From Mycobacterium heidelbergense (GTDB taxonomy: Bacteria > Actinomycetota > Actinomycetes > Mycobacteriales > Mycobacteriaceae), in NCBI RefSeq assembly GCF_010730745.1, contig NZ_AP022615.1, positions 3,658,001 through 3,722,000 of the forward strand: a stretch of 64,000 bases of DNA, given 5' to 3'. Position numbers and translations under genes: made by a program. This document shows positions 36,185 through 44,382 of the stretch, one piece after another. Positions within the stretch are counted from its first letter, which is position 1. Every line of letters starts with the position of its first letter. Under the pieces are notes generated by a model. The model was not told where the DNA came from. It worked only from the letters and a program-made list of their open reading frames with translations, and did not search any database.

Positions 36185-37381
36185 ATGCCGTCTATCCCTG
36201 CTCCCGTGGAGACCTCTGTACTCCGCTGGGCACGTGAGTCGTGCGGATTGACCGAGCTTGCGGCAGCCCGCAAGCTCAATTTGCCCGACGACCGGGTGGC
36301 CAAATGGGAGACCGGCCAGGCGGTGCCGACCATCGCGCAACTGCGTAAGGCCGCGGAGGTTTACAAGCGGTCGCTTGCGGTGTTCTTCCTCTCCGAGCCG
36401 CCCGAAGGATTCGACACGCTGCGGGACTTCCGACGGCTCGACGGGGCCGGGTCGACGCAGTGGTCGCCCGAGCTGCACGAGGAGTTCCGGCGCGCGCACA
36501 TACAGCGGGAATTCGCGCTGGAACTGGCCGAGACCGATGACAGGGACACGCCGACCACCTGGCGCATTCCGGTGTCGGCAGACGACAGCGACGTCGAAAT
36601 CGCCGCCCGCATCCGCGGGACCTTAACCGAGGTCGGCCCCCTGCCAATCCCGACCGGCTCGCTGAACCCATACGAACACCTCAACGCGTGGGTGTCAGCC
36701 ATCGAGGCATCCGGTGTTCTGGTACTCGCCACGCGAGGCGGCAAGGTCGCTGTCGGTGAGATGCGCGGCATGTGCCTGTATTTCGACGTGTTGCCGGTGA
36801 TTGTGCTCAACGGCGGCGACTACCCGCGGCCCCGCCTTTTCTCGCTGTTGCACGAATTCACCCACCTGGTGCTTCATACGGAGGGGCTGTGCGACGTGAC
36901 CGCCGACGACCGGCCACGCACCGCCGACCGGTCGTTAGAAGCTCGATGCAACGCCATCGCCGCCGCTGTGCTGATGCCCGCCGCCGCGGTTCGGGCGCGG
37001 CCCGAGGTCCTTGCCCGCACTGAAATTCCGTCATCGTGGGACTACGAATCACTGCGCCCTATTGCGGCTTACTTCGGTGTGAGCGCCGAGGCGTTTCTTC
37101 GACGGCTTAGCACGCTCGGCATAGTGTCGGTCGAGCTGTACCGTCAGCGCCGCGCCGAGTTCATTGCCGCGCACGAGGACGAGGCTGAACGCACGAGGAC
37201 TAGTGGCGGCGATTGGTACCGAAACACCGTGCGTGACCTGGGCAAGGCGTACGTGCGCGCTGTCGCCGATGCCCACCGACGTCGCGTCATAGACAGCAAT
37301 ACCGCCGCCGTCTACCTGGACGCAAAAGTGAGCCAGATTCAGAGGCTCGCCCAATCTGCCGAGTTGCGGAACGCCGTCTGA
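36185..37381 (+). CDS. XRE helix-turn-helix plus ImmA/IrrE-type metallopeptidase (predicted antitoxin)
   Basis: In this 398-residue protein the N-terminal 70 residues form an XRE-type helix-turn-helix (ELAAARKLNLPDDRVAKWET). The centre is an ImmA/IrrE (COG2856, M78) zinc peptidase with HEFTH at residues 223-227 and a later Glu-containing ARCNAIAAAVLMPAAAV that completes the site. I chose ATG 36185 (MPSIPAPVETSVLRWA) because the XRE domain begins there. The PIN-domain gene follows after 8 bases. COG2856-DUF4411 pairs have been predicted as toxin-antitoxin modules, with this protein as regulator/antitoxin that may be cleaved or cleave on stress. Confidence 0.85.
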   Translation: MPSIPAPVETSVLRWARESCGLTELAAARKLNLPDDRVAKWETGQAVPTIAQLRKAAEVYKRSLAVFFLSEPPEGFDTLRDFRRLDGAGSTQWSPELHEEFRRAHIQREFALELAETDDRDTPTTWRIPVSADDSDVEIAARIRGTLTEVGPLPIPTGSLNPYEHLNAWVSAIEASGVLVLATRGGKVAVGEMRGMCLYFDVLPVIVLNGGDYPRPRLFSLLHEFTHLVLHTEGLCDVTADDRPRTADRSLEARCNAIAAAVLMPAAAVRARPEVLARTEIPSSWDYESLRPIAAYFGVSAEAFLRRLSTLGIVSVELYRQRRAEFIAAHEDEAERTRTSGGDWYRNTVRDLGKAYVRAVADAHRRRVIDSNTAAVYLDAKVSQIQRLAQSAELRNAV

Positions 37382-37389
37382 GACCTGTC

Positions 37390-37851
37390 GTGCTCTATTC
37401 GTTCGACACCAGCGTCATCATCAACGGGCGACGCGACCTATTCCGGCCCACGGTATTTCGCGAACTGTGGACCTTGGTAGAGGACGCCATCACTGCCGGG
37501 GAGGTGCGCTCGGTTGACGAGGTTCGCCGCGAACTCGCCAAGCGTGACGACGCTGCAAAGCAATGGGCCGATGCACAATCCGACCTGTTCTGCCCTCTTG
37601 ATCTCCCGATACAACAGAGCGCGATACAGATTCTCCGATTACACCCCGACCTCGTGAAGCAGGGCGGTCAGCGCAGCGGTGCCGATCCCTTCGTGATCGC
37701 ACTCGCGATGGCCAATAAGGGCAAGGTCGTTAGCCAAGAGACCGCGAGCGGCAACATCGACAAACCCCGTATTCCCGACGTTTGTAACGCCATCGGTGTG
37801 CCATGTCTGACATTGATGGATTACATCGAGGAGCAGGGCTGGGCATGGTGA
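37390..37851 (+). CDS. DUF4411 PIN-domain protein (predicted ribonuclease toxin)
   Basis: This 153-residue protein starts at GTG 37390 with MLYSFDTSVIINGRRDLF, carrying the first PIN acidic residue (Asp6). Further acidic positions are in VDEVRRELAKRDD and RSGADPFVIALAMA, and a final one is likely near SGNIDKPRIPDVCN. This matches DUF4411, a PIN subfamily. PIN toxins cleave tRNA, rRNA or mRNA using Mg. It lies 8 bases after the XRE-ImmA gene and so is co-transcribed with it. Toxicity is inferred from the family and pairing. Confidence 0.82.
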   Translation: MLYSFDTSVIINGRRDLFRPTVFRELWTLVEDAITAGEVRSVDEVRRELAKRDDAAKQWADAQSDLFCPLDLPIQQSAIQILRLHPDLVKQGGQRSGADPFVIALAMANKGKVVSQETASGNIDKPRIPDVCNAIGVPCLTLMDYIEEQGWAW

Positions 37852-37993
37852 CGACGGTAGACGCAGCGCCTTGGTCGGTGGAATTGGCCGCAGTGTGCTG
37901 TGCATGCTGATCATGCGGCCTTCCGGGTGTGCGCGGGGTCGAACCCGGCCGCCCTCCCCGCATTCATGCAGGTAGGGCGGCATTCCGGCGCGG

Positions 37994-38067
37994 GGTGAGT
38001 GACGGGACTCGAACCCGCGACCCCCAGGATCACAACCTGGTGCTCTACCAACTGAACTACACTCACC
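37994..38067 (-). tRNA. tRNA-His (anticodon GTG)
   Basis: The complement folds as a cloverleaf with the extra 5' G typical of tRNA-His (GGTGAGTG paired with CACTCACC). The D-arm is AGTTCAGTTGGTAGAGC. The anticodon loop TTGTGAT carries GTG on stem CCAGG/CCTGG, and the T-arm is CGGGTTCGAGTCCCG. CCA is not encoded. It lies between the toxin-antitoxin pair and orn. Confidence 0.96.
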
Positions 38068-38119
38068 ATGGCCGCCAGCCGGCATCCCGATGGGAGCCAA
38101 CGAACGGCGACTGTCGATA

Positions 38120-38767
38120 TTAGCCGCTCGGCCGCTTGGTGTCCGAATCGTTTGTTCGAGCCCCGTTCGCGTCGCCCCGAAGAGTGGCGGCCACCGCCTC
38201 GACCTCGCTGGTAGACGGCCCAGGTGGGTGGACGAACGCGGTGCGCCGGTAATACCGCAGCTCGCGGATCGATTCGTGGATATCGGCCAGCGCCCGGTGC
38301 GCGAGCCCCTTGGCCGGCTGACCATAGTAAATGCGCGGATACCAGCGGCGGCAGAGCTCCTTGATCGAGCTGACGTCGATCATCCGGTAGTGCAGGTAGG
38401 AGTCCAGTTTGGGCATGTCGCGGGCGATGAACGAGCGATCGGTGGCGATCGAGTTGCCCGCCAGCGGCGCCATCTTGGGCTGCTTGACGTGGGCGGCGAC
38501 GTAGTCGAGCACCATCGCCTCGGCGGTCGCGAGGTCGACGGCGGATGCCCTGACCTCGTCGATCAGCCCGGAGCGCGAGTGCATTTCGGCGACCACGTCG
38601 ATCATCGACGTGAGCGCGGCGTCGTCGGCGTGGATCACCACATCGACCCCATCGCCGAGAACGTTGAGATCGGCGTCGGTGACCAGGGCTGCGATCTCGA
38701 TCAACTTGTCCGAGCCGAGGTCGAGCCCCGTCATCTCGCAGTCGATCCACACCAATTCGTCGCGCAC
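38120..38767 (-). CDS. orn: Oligoribonuclease
   Basis: This 215-residue DEDDh 3'-5' exonuclease degrades di- to short oligoribonucleotides, including pGpG from c-di-GMP. Exo motifs are visible: [10 protein letters not shown] (Asp, Glu), [11 protein letters not shown] and the final [11 protein letters not shown] (His, Asp). GTG 38767 gives [15 protein letters not shown], matching the family start. The C-terminal about 15 residues are low-complexity and variable. It is next to tRNA-His and divergent from the HerA-like ATPase, as in M. tuberculosis (Rv2511). Confidence 0.97.
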   Translation of the reverse strand: MRDELVWIDCEMTGLDLGSDKLIEIAALVTDADLNVLGDGVDVVIHADDAALTSMIDVVAEMHSRSGLIDEVRASAVDLATAEAMVLDYVAAHVKQPKMAPLAGNSIATDRSFIARDMPKLDSYLHYRMIDVSSIKELCRRWYPRIYYGQPAKGLAHRALADIHESIRELRYYRRTAFVHPPGPSTSEVEAVAATLRGDANGARTNDSDTKRPSG

Positions 38768-38888
38768 AGCGCTCAGCGTAGGCCCGCGTCAGGCCGCCGC
38801 GGGCCCTGCCCCCGCCCGCCCCCGGCAAGTAGTGTGAGCGTTGCCGAACTTGCACGGGGAAAGACTGGGGTGAGAGGGGCGCAGCAGG

Positions 38889-40436
38889 ATGAGCACCGAA
38901 TCGGCGGCGACGTCCGCGCAGCGGATCGCCAGCGGCTACGCCGTCGAAGGCCAGGCGCTGGAATTGGGCACGGTGGTCGTCGACGGCGCGGCCGACCCGA
39001 CCGCACAGATTCGCATCCCGCTGGCCACCATCAACAGGCACGGGCTGGTCGCCGGGGCAACGGGCACCGGTAAGACCAAGACGCTGCAGCTGATTGCCGA
39101 ACAGCTCAGCGCGGCGGGCGTGGCCGTGCTGATGGCGGACGTGAAGGGTGACCTGTCCGGGTTGGCCCGGCCGGGGGAGGCCAACGACAAGACCGCCGCG
39201 CGCGCGAAAGACACCGGCGACGACTGGCAGGCGACGGGATTTCCGGTCGAGTTCCTGTCGCTGGGCACCGGGGGAGTGGGCGTGCCGGTGCGCGCGACCG
39301 TCGCCAGCTTCGGTCCGGTTCTATTGTCAAAGGTGTTGGGGCTCAACGCCACTCAGGAGTCGACGCTCGGCCTGATCTTCCATTGGGCCAAGGAAGCCAA
39401 CCGTCGGCTGGTCACCCTGGACGATCTGCGCGGTGTCATCAGCCACCTCGCCAGCGACGAGGGCAAGGAGGACCTGAAAGACCTGGGCGGGGTGTCGTCG
39501 ACGACGGCGGGCGTCATCCTGCGCGCGCTGGTGAACCTCGCCGGCGAGGGCGGGGACACGTTCTTCGGCGAGCCGAAGCTCGACCCACAGGACCTGCTGC
39601 GCGTCGACGACCAGGGCCGCGGCATCATCTCGCTGCTCGAGTTCAGCGGTCAGTCGTTGCGCCCGGTCATCTTCTCGACCTTCCTGATGTGGGTGCTGGC
39701 CGATCTGTTCACCGTGCTGCCCGAGGTGGGTGACGTGGACAAACCCAAGCTGGTGTTCTTTTTCGACGAGGCGCACCTGCTTTTCGCCGACGCCTCCAAG
39801 GCCTTCCTCGATCAGGTCGAACAAACCGTCAAGCTGATCCGCTCCAAGGGCGTCGGGGTGTTCTTCTGCACCCAGTTGCCCACGGACCTGCCCAACGACG
39901 TGCTGTCCCAGCTGGGGGCTCGGGTGCAACACGCGCTGCGGGCGTTCACCCCCGACGACCAGAAGGCGCTGAGCAGGACCGTCCGCACCTATCCGAAAAC
40001 CGATGTCTACGAACTGGAGTCGGCGCTGACCTCGCTGGGCATCGGCGAGGCCGTCGTCACCGTGCTGTCCGAGAAGGGCGCGCCGACGCCCGTCGCGTGG
40101 ACCCGCATGCGGGTGCCCCGGTCGCTGATGGCCTCGATCGGCACCGATGCGATCACCGCCACGGCCAAATCCAGTCCGCTGCAAGGCAAGTACGGCCAGA
40201 CGGTTGAACAACCGGCGCAGCCGGCGACCACGTCGGCCCCAGCGCCGCAAGCTCGGTCCGACTACCCACCGGTCCCCTCGAATGACCCGGTTCCGCCGAT
40301 GCCGGAACCGGCGGAGCCCAAGGGCCCGTCCATGTGGGAAGAAGTGCTGAAAAACCCGACGGTGAAAAGCGGCATCAACACGGCGATACGCGAAGCGGTG
40401 AAGGGCATCTTCGGGACCGGCCGGCGCCGCAAGTAG
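38889..40436 (+). CDS. HerA-like DUF853 ATPase (Rv2510c homologue)
   Basis: This 515-residue P-loop ATPase belongs to the HerA/FtsK superfamily (DUF853). Walker A is GATGTGKTKT, Walker B is KLVFFFDEAHLLF, and a downstream sensor is FCTQLPTDLPNDVLSQLG. The last about 80 residues are Pro/Ala-rich, then basic (IFGTGRRRK). HerA-type ATPases pump or remodel DNA, but the role of DUF853 is not established. It is divergent from orn with a 121-base promoter gap and converges on cmrA (3 bases apart). Confidence 0.92.
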   Translation: MSTESAATSAQRIASGYAVEGQALELGTVVVDGAADPTAQIRIPLATINRHGLVAGATGTGKTKTLQLIAEQLSAAGVAVLMADVKGDLSGLARPGEANDKTAARAKDTGDDWQATGFPVEFLSLGTGGVGVPVRATVASFGPVLLSKVLGLNATQESTLGLIFHWAKEANRRLVTLDDLRGVISHLASDEGKEDLKDLGGVSSTTAGVILRALVNLAGEGGDTFFGEPKLDPQDLLRVDDQGRGIISLLEFSGQSLRPVIFSTFLMWVLADLFTVLPEVGDVDKPKLVFFFDEAHLLFADASKAFLDQVEQTVKLIRSKGVGVFFCTQLPTDLPNDVLSQLGARVQHALRAFTPDDQKALSRTVRTYPKTDVYELESALTSLGIGEAVVTVLSEKGAPTPVAWTRMRVPRSLMASIGTDAITATAKSSPLQGKYGQTVEQPAQPATTSAPAPQARSDYPPVPSNDPVPPMPEPAEPKGPSMWEEVLKNPTVKSGINTAIREAVKGIFGTGRRRK

Positions 40437-40439
40437 CGC

Positions 40440-41246
40440 CTAACCGCCGCCGAGCTTCCGGTAAAAGCTGCCCACGATCGGCGCCACGATGGCGCGGGGG
40501 GCGTACCCGCTCGCCACCGACATGGCCTTCGACGTCAACCCCGGGACGACGCGCATCTTGTTGCGGTTCAACGCATCCAGCGACGCCTGGGCGGTGTGCT
40601 CGGTGGAGATCCAGAGGAAGTCCGGCACCAGCCGTTCCACCAGCGTGGCCTCGGCGTCGTCGGGAAGGTCGGTGCGCACCGGGCCCGGCGCCAGCAGCGT
40701 GACGTGCACACCGGAGCCGCGCAGTTCGCCGCGCAACGACTCGCTGAAGGTGTTCACGAACGCCTTGGTGGCCGCGTAGGTGGCGTTGTAGGGAATCGGC
40801 GAATTGCCCGCCGCCGAACCGGAAATCAGGATCCCACCGGCCTTGCGCTCGACCATGCCCGGCAGCACCGCCAACGTAAGGTCGTGCACCCCTAGGACAT
40901 TGAGCTGCAGCTGGGCCTTTTCGCCCGCCGGGTCAAGGCCGGCGACCGGACCGAACGTCGCGGTCCCCGCGTTGGCGCACAGGATCGAAATGGGGCGGGC
41001 GGCCAGTTCGTCGCACAGTTTCGCCCGTTCCGCCGGGTCGGCCAGGTCGGCGGGCCGTACGTCGACGGCGACACCGTACTTGCCGGTCAGCCGGGCCGCC
41101 AGGTCGTTGAGGAGGTCTTCGCGTCGCGCGGTGACGATCAGGCTGTGTCCGCGGGCCGCCAGCTCGGTGGCCAGCGCTTCGCCGATGTTTTGCGAAGCCC
41201 CGGTGACGACGGCGCGCGCGTCGGGACTGGGAGTTGGCACCGGCAT
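40440..41246 (-). CDS. cmrA: Mycolate reductase CmrA (Rv2509 homologue)
   Basis: This 268-residue short-chain dehydrogenase reduces the beta-keto group of newly condensed mycolates, the last step of mycolic-acid maturation in Corynebacteriales. The cofactor motif is VVTGASQNIGEALA, the active site has Ser in ILISGSAAGN and YNATYAATKAF (Tyr and Lys), and the substrate-loop motif is LAPGPVRTDLPDD. Start ATG 41246 (MPVPTPSPDARAVVTG) matches the known protein. A long in-frame extension on the same strand, up to 42275, is antisense to the neighbouring transporter and not real. Confidence 0.95.
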   Translation of the reverse strand: MPVPTPSPDARAVVTGASQNIGEALATELAARGHSLIVTARREDLLNDLAARLTGKYGVAVDVRPADLADPAERAKLCDELAARPISILCANAGTATFGPVAGLDPAGEKAQLQLNVLGVHDLTLAVLPGMVERKAGGILISGSAAGNSPIPYNATYAATKAFVNTFSESLRGELRGSGVHVTLLAPGPVRTDLPDDAEATLVERLVPDFLWISTEHTAQASLDALNRNKMRVVPGLTSKAMSVASGYAPRAIVAPIVGSFYRKLGGG

Positions 41247-41321
41247 GGCGCCAATCGTAGACAGCCGCGGGGCGCGGCCGGGCGCGGCGGGTCGTCCGCC
41301 AAACACATTAGAGTGCCGGGC

Positions 41322-42668
41322 ATGAGTGAGCGGGGGTCGCGTCCGGTCACACCCGTGCGATCCCACATCGTGGCGTGGGCGCTGTGGGACTGCGGTTCCA
41401 CCGGTCTGAACGCGATCGTGGCGACCTTCGTCTTCTCCGTCTACCTCACCAGCAGCGTGGGGGCGGGACTGTCCGGCGGTACGTCGCCGGCGAGCTGGTT
41501 GGGCCGCGCGGGGGCCATCGCCGGGTTGACCGTCGCGCTGCTGGCGCCGGCGGTTGGCGTGTGGGTGGAGTCCCCGCATCGCAGGCGGGTGGCCCTGGGC
41601 GTGCTGACCGGCCTGGCGGTCGCGCTGACGTGCGCGATGTTCTTGATCCGCGATCGCCCCGGCTACCTGTGGGCCGGGTTGGTGCTGCTCGGGGCGACGG
41701 CCGCGTGCGGCGACCTGGCCAGCGTTCCGTACAACGCGATGCTGCGCCAGCTCTCGACGCCGCGGACGGCCGGCCGGATTTCCGGCCTCGGGTGGGCATC
41801 GGGTTACTTCGGCAGCGTCCTGCTGCTGCTGGTGATCTATGCGGGATTCATTTCCGGGTCGGGCTCGGGCCCGGGCGCGGTGCGTGGGCTGCTGCGGGTG
41901 CCCGTTCACGACGGGCTCTACGTCCGGGAGGCGATGCTGGTGGCCGCGGCGTGGCTCGCCGTGTTGGCCCTGCCGCTGTTGTCCGTCGCGCACCGGTTGC
42001 CGGAGACGGCGGAGGTGTACCAGCCGACGAGCATGCTGGGCGGCTATCGCAAGCTGTGCAGAGAGGTCTCCGCGGAATGGCGGCGCGACCGCAACCTGGT
42101 CTATTTCCTGGTGGCGAGCGCGCTCTTCCGGGACGGGCTGGCGGCGATTTTCGCGTTCGGCGCCGTGTTGGGCGTCAACGTCTACGGCATCTCGCAGGCC
42201 AACGTCCTGATATTCGGCGTGGTGGCCAGCGTGGTGGCCGCGGTGGGCGCCGTGCTGGGCGGGTTCGTCGACCACCGGGTCGGATCCAAACCGGTCATCG
42301 TTGCGTCGCTGGTCGCGATCGTCGCCTTGGCGCTGACGTTGATGGTGCTATCCGGTTCTCTGGCGTTCTGGGTGTGCGGGCTGCTGCTGTGCATGTTCAT
42401 CGGGCCGTCGCAATCGTCGGCGCGCGCCCTGCTGCTGCAGATGGCGAAGGACGGCAGCGAAGGGGTCGCCTTCGGCCTCTACACGATGACGGGACGGGCG
42501 GTTGCGTTCGTGGCGCCGTGGCTGTTCTCCGTCTTCGTCGACGCGTTCGGCGCCGTGCGCGCCGGCCTCGGCGGGATCTGCCTGGTGCTGATCGCCGGGC
42601 TGCTGGGGATGTTGGCGGTCCGTGTTCCGGCGCGCGGCCAACACGTGACCGCACTAACCCAGCACTAA
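41322..42668 (+). CDS. MFS/UMF1-type membrane transporter (Rv2508c homologue)
   Basis: This 448-residue protein has about 11-12 membrane helices and resembles the Atg22/UMF1 branch of the major facilitator superfamily (ALWDCGSTGLNAIVATFVFS at the N-terminus, ASVPYNAMLRQL and GPSQSSARALLLQMAKDGSE later). The substrate is unknown; Atg22 exports amino acids from vacuoles in yeast, which is only a distant guide. ATG 41322 was chosen because the upstream in-frame stretch overlaps cmrA on the other strand. It is divergent from cmrA, with 75 bases between them. Confidence 0.88.
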   Translation: MSERGSRPVTPVRSHIVAWALWDCGSTGLNAIVATFVFSVYLTSSVGAGLSGGTSPASWLGRAGAIAGLTVALLAPAVGVWVESPHRRRVALGVLTGLAVALTCAMFLIRDRPGYLWAGLVLLGATAACGDLASVPYNAMLRQLSTPRTAGRISGLGWASGYFGSVLLLLVIYAGFISGSGSGPGAVRGLLRVPVHDGLYVREAMLVAAAWLAVLALPLLSVAHRLPETAEVYQPTSMLGGYRKLCREVSAEWRRDRNLVYFLVASALFRDGLAAIFAFGAVLGVNVYGISQANVLIFGVVASVVAAVGAVLGGFVDHRVGSKPVIVASLVAIVALALTLMVLSGSLAFWVCGLLLCMFIGPSQSSARALLLQMAKDGSEGVAFGLYTMTGRAVAFVAPWLFSVFVDAFGAVRAGLGGICLVLIAGLLGMLAVRVPARGQHVTALTQH

Positions 42669-42675
42669 CCCGTCG

Positions 42676-43449
42676 CTAACCCCGCGCGTCGCAGATCGTC
42701 AGGCCCACCCCGGCCCGCTGGCTCACCTGTACTCCTCCGATGGTGACCGAGCAGGTGACGTTGTGGCCGAAGTTCACGATCGTGACGTTGGCCGGGTGGA
42801 CGGCCGACTTCGCCAGGCTGACCTCTTTGCTCCACGGCAGCGCGACATTGAACTCGGTCTGTATGACATCGCCGGTGGCGATGTACATGATGCTGAGCGC
42901 GCGGCCTTCGCCGGTGACGGTGTAGACCACGTCCTGCATCGCGGCCGGGCCGGTCGTCTGGGTCGGCGGCGGCGCCGGCACGAGGGTGCGGGGCGGTGGC
43001 GGCCGTGTCGATGGGGTCGGCGTCGAAGCCTTTGTGCTCGGCTCGGGCATGGCCGGCAGCGGCGGGACGGCGGTCTGGGTCCTGATCGCGTCGTTGACGA
43101 GGACCAGGGCGATCGCCAGCGCGATCACCAGCAGCACCGCCGCCCCCGCGGCGATCCACATCCAGCGTCGCGACTTCGGGCCGCCCGGCGGCGGGGAAGC
43201 CGGGCCGTACGGAGGCAGCCCGTCCGACCGCGGCAACTCCTGCTGCCAGTACGCCGGCAGCTGCTTGGTGTCGTTCAGGCCCGGCGCCCATTGCGGGACG
43301 TGTCCGCCGTAGGTGGGCGCGTAGGGTCCCGCCTGGTCGGCGTACGCCGGGTCAGCGGGCGGCGGCGGATACGGGTAACCCTGCGATCCGGCCGGTCCTG
43401 GCCCCGGTAGAGGGGGACTCAACCGCCCGGATCGACGTGGATCGTTCAT
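42676..43449 (-). CDS. Proline-rich MmpS-like membrane protein (Rv2507 homologue)
   Basis: This 257-residue protein has a Pro/Tyr/Gly-rich cytoplasmic N-terminus (about 100 residues) and one membrane helix (WIAAGAAVLLVIALAIALVL). A Pro/Thr-rich linker follows, then an extracytoplasmic MmpS-type beta domain (VVYTVTGEGRALSIMYIATG, PWSKEV, GHNVTCSVTIGGV). MmpS proteins assist MmpL lipid exporters, but no mmpL gene is adjacent. Start ATG 43449 (MNDPRRSGRLSPP) fits the homologue; an upstream ATG at 43488 would add 13 atypical residues. Confidence 0.88.
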   Translation of the reverse strand: MNDPRRSGRLSPPLPGPGPAGSQGYPYPPPPADPAYADQAGPYAPTYGGHVPQWAPGLNDTKQLPAYWQQELPRSDGLPPYGPASPPPGGPKSRRWMWIAAGAAVLLVIALAIALVLVNDAIRTQTAVPPLPAMPEPSTKASTPTPSTRPPPPRTLVPAPPPTQTTGPAAMQDVVYTVTGEGRALSIMYIATGDVIQTEFNVALPWSKEVSLAKSAVHPANVTIVNFGHNVTCSVTIGGVQVSQRAGVGLTICDARG

Positions 43450-43520
43450 GCCCACCTCATGGTTTGCAGGGTACCTGGGGCCCGGCACCCGAGCGGTGGC
43501 TTTATCCGATTACGCGAAAT

Positions 43521-44177
43521 TCAGGGGCATTGATTCGCGGCGCTGAGCGCGGCGACGGTCATGGCCCGCATCACGACCCGGGACCGCGCCGCGCGGGCCG
43601 CCTTGGTGCGCGAATTGTCCGGGGACTTCATGCTGTGCGGTGTCGAATTCAGCAGACCGAAGACCGCGTGCGCCGTCAGCCGGGCGTCGGCTTCGGCCAG
43701 CTTGGGATTCAGCTCACGCAGCACGCCCACCCAGACCTCGACGTATTGGCGCTGCGCCTTGCGCACCTGCTTCTCGGCGGCCGCGGGCAGGTGCGCGAGG
43801 TCGCGGTCCTGAATGCGGATCAGGTCGGGTTCGCCCAGCGCGAAGTCGAGGTGAAAGTCGATGAGGTCGTCCAACGCGGCCGCCGCCCCGGAGCTGCGGG
43901 CCCGCGCCTCCCGGGCGCCGGCGAGTAGCCGCGTGCTGATCCCCACCAGCAACTCGACCAGCAGCGCCTCCTTGTTGGGGAAGTGGCGGTAGATGGCCGG
44001 ACCGCTGACGCCGGCGGCGGCGCCGATGTCTTCCAGGCGCACCGCGAGGAAACCGCGCTCGGCGAATAGGCGTTCAGCGGCCGACAGAAGTCGCAAGCGG
44101 CGGTCGGATTTCAACCGGCTGCGGCGATTTGGGGTGTCGGCGCGGCTGGACCGGCCCGCTGGCGCGGACGCCGTCAT
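43521..44177 (-). CDS. bkaR: TetR-family repressor BkaR (Rv2506 homologue)
   Basis: This 218-residue repressor has a TetR DNA-binding domain at about residues 25-75 (RRLRLLSAAERLFAERGFLA, IGAAAGVSGPAIYRHF) and a helical ligand domain (DLIRIQDRDLAHLPAAAEKQ). It closely matches Rv2506, named BkaR and reported to repress the divergent branched-chain keto-acid operon. I chose ATG 44177 over ATG 44219 because alignment with the homologue begins there. Three TTAA-type inverted repeats lie between its start and accD1, so it probably regulates both directions. Confidence 0.93.
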   Translation of the reverse strand: MTASAPAGRSSRADTPNRRSRLKSDRRLRLLSAAERLFAERGFLAVRLEDIGAAAGVSGPAIYRHFPNKEALLVELLVGISTRLLAGAREARARSSGAAAALDDLIDFHLDFALGEPDLIRIQDRDLAHLPAAAEKQVRKAQRQYVEVWVGVLRELNPKLAEADARLTAHAVFGLLNSTPHSMKSPDNSRTKAARAARSRVVMRAMTVAALSAANQCP

Positions 44178-44206
44178 GACGACCTCCGTCCACAACTCGT
44201 CCGGTC

Positions 44207-44224
44207 GGTTAATCGCCACTAACG
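44207..44224. promoter_or_regulatory. BkaR operator-like site A
   Basis: GGTTAAT-CGCC-ACTAACG is an imperfect 7-4-7 inverted repeat with the same geometry as sites B and C. It is nearest the bkaR start (30 bases), so it is a likely autoregulatory site. Confidence 0.6.
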
Positions 44225-44231
44225 TAGCACG

Positions 44232-44249
44232 AGTTATTCGCCATTAACT
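44232..44249. promoter_or_regulatory. BkaR operator-like site B
   Basis: AGTTATT-CGCC-ATTAACT has one mismatch in a 7-4-7 inverted repeat. It shares its spacer CGCC with site A, and the two centres are 25 bases apart. Confidence 0.7.
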
Positions 44250-44323
44250 CGCGAGTGAGCGATGCGGCGGCCGAGCGCCTCCCTTTGCTGGACGCGGCAC
44301 GCGGGCGATGGTATTCTCACCCG

Positions 44324-44341
44324 AGTTAATCAGGATTAACT
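44324..44341. promoter_or_regulatory. BkaR operator-like site C, upstream of accD1
   Basis: AGTTAAT-CAGG-ATTAACT is a perfect 7-4-7 inverted repeat, 41 bases before accD1. It is the best match of the three and likely overlaps the promoter of the catabolic operon. Confidence 0.8.
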
Positions 44342-44382
44342 GAAGTTGGGACCGCCCGGACGGCAAGGAGGCTGCTGCGGCG

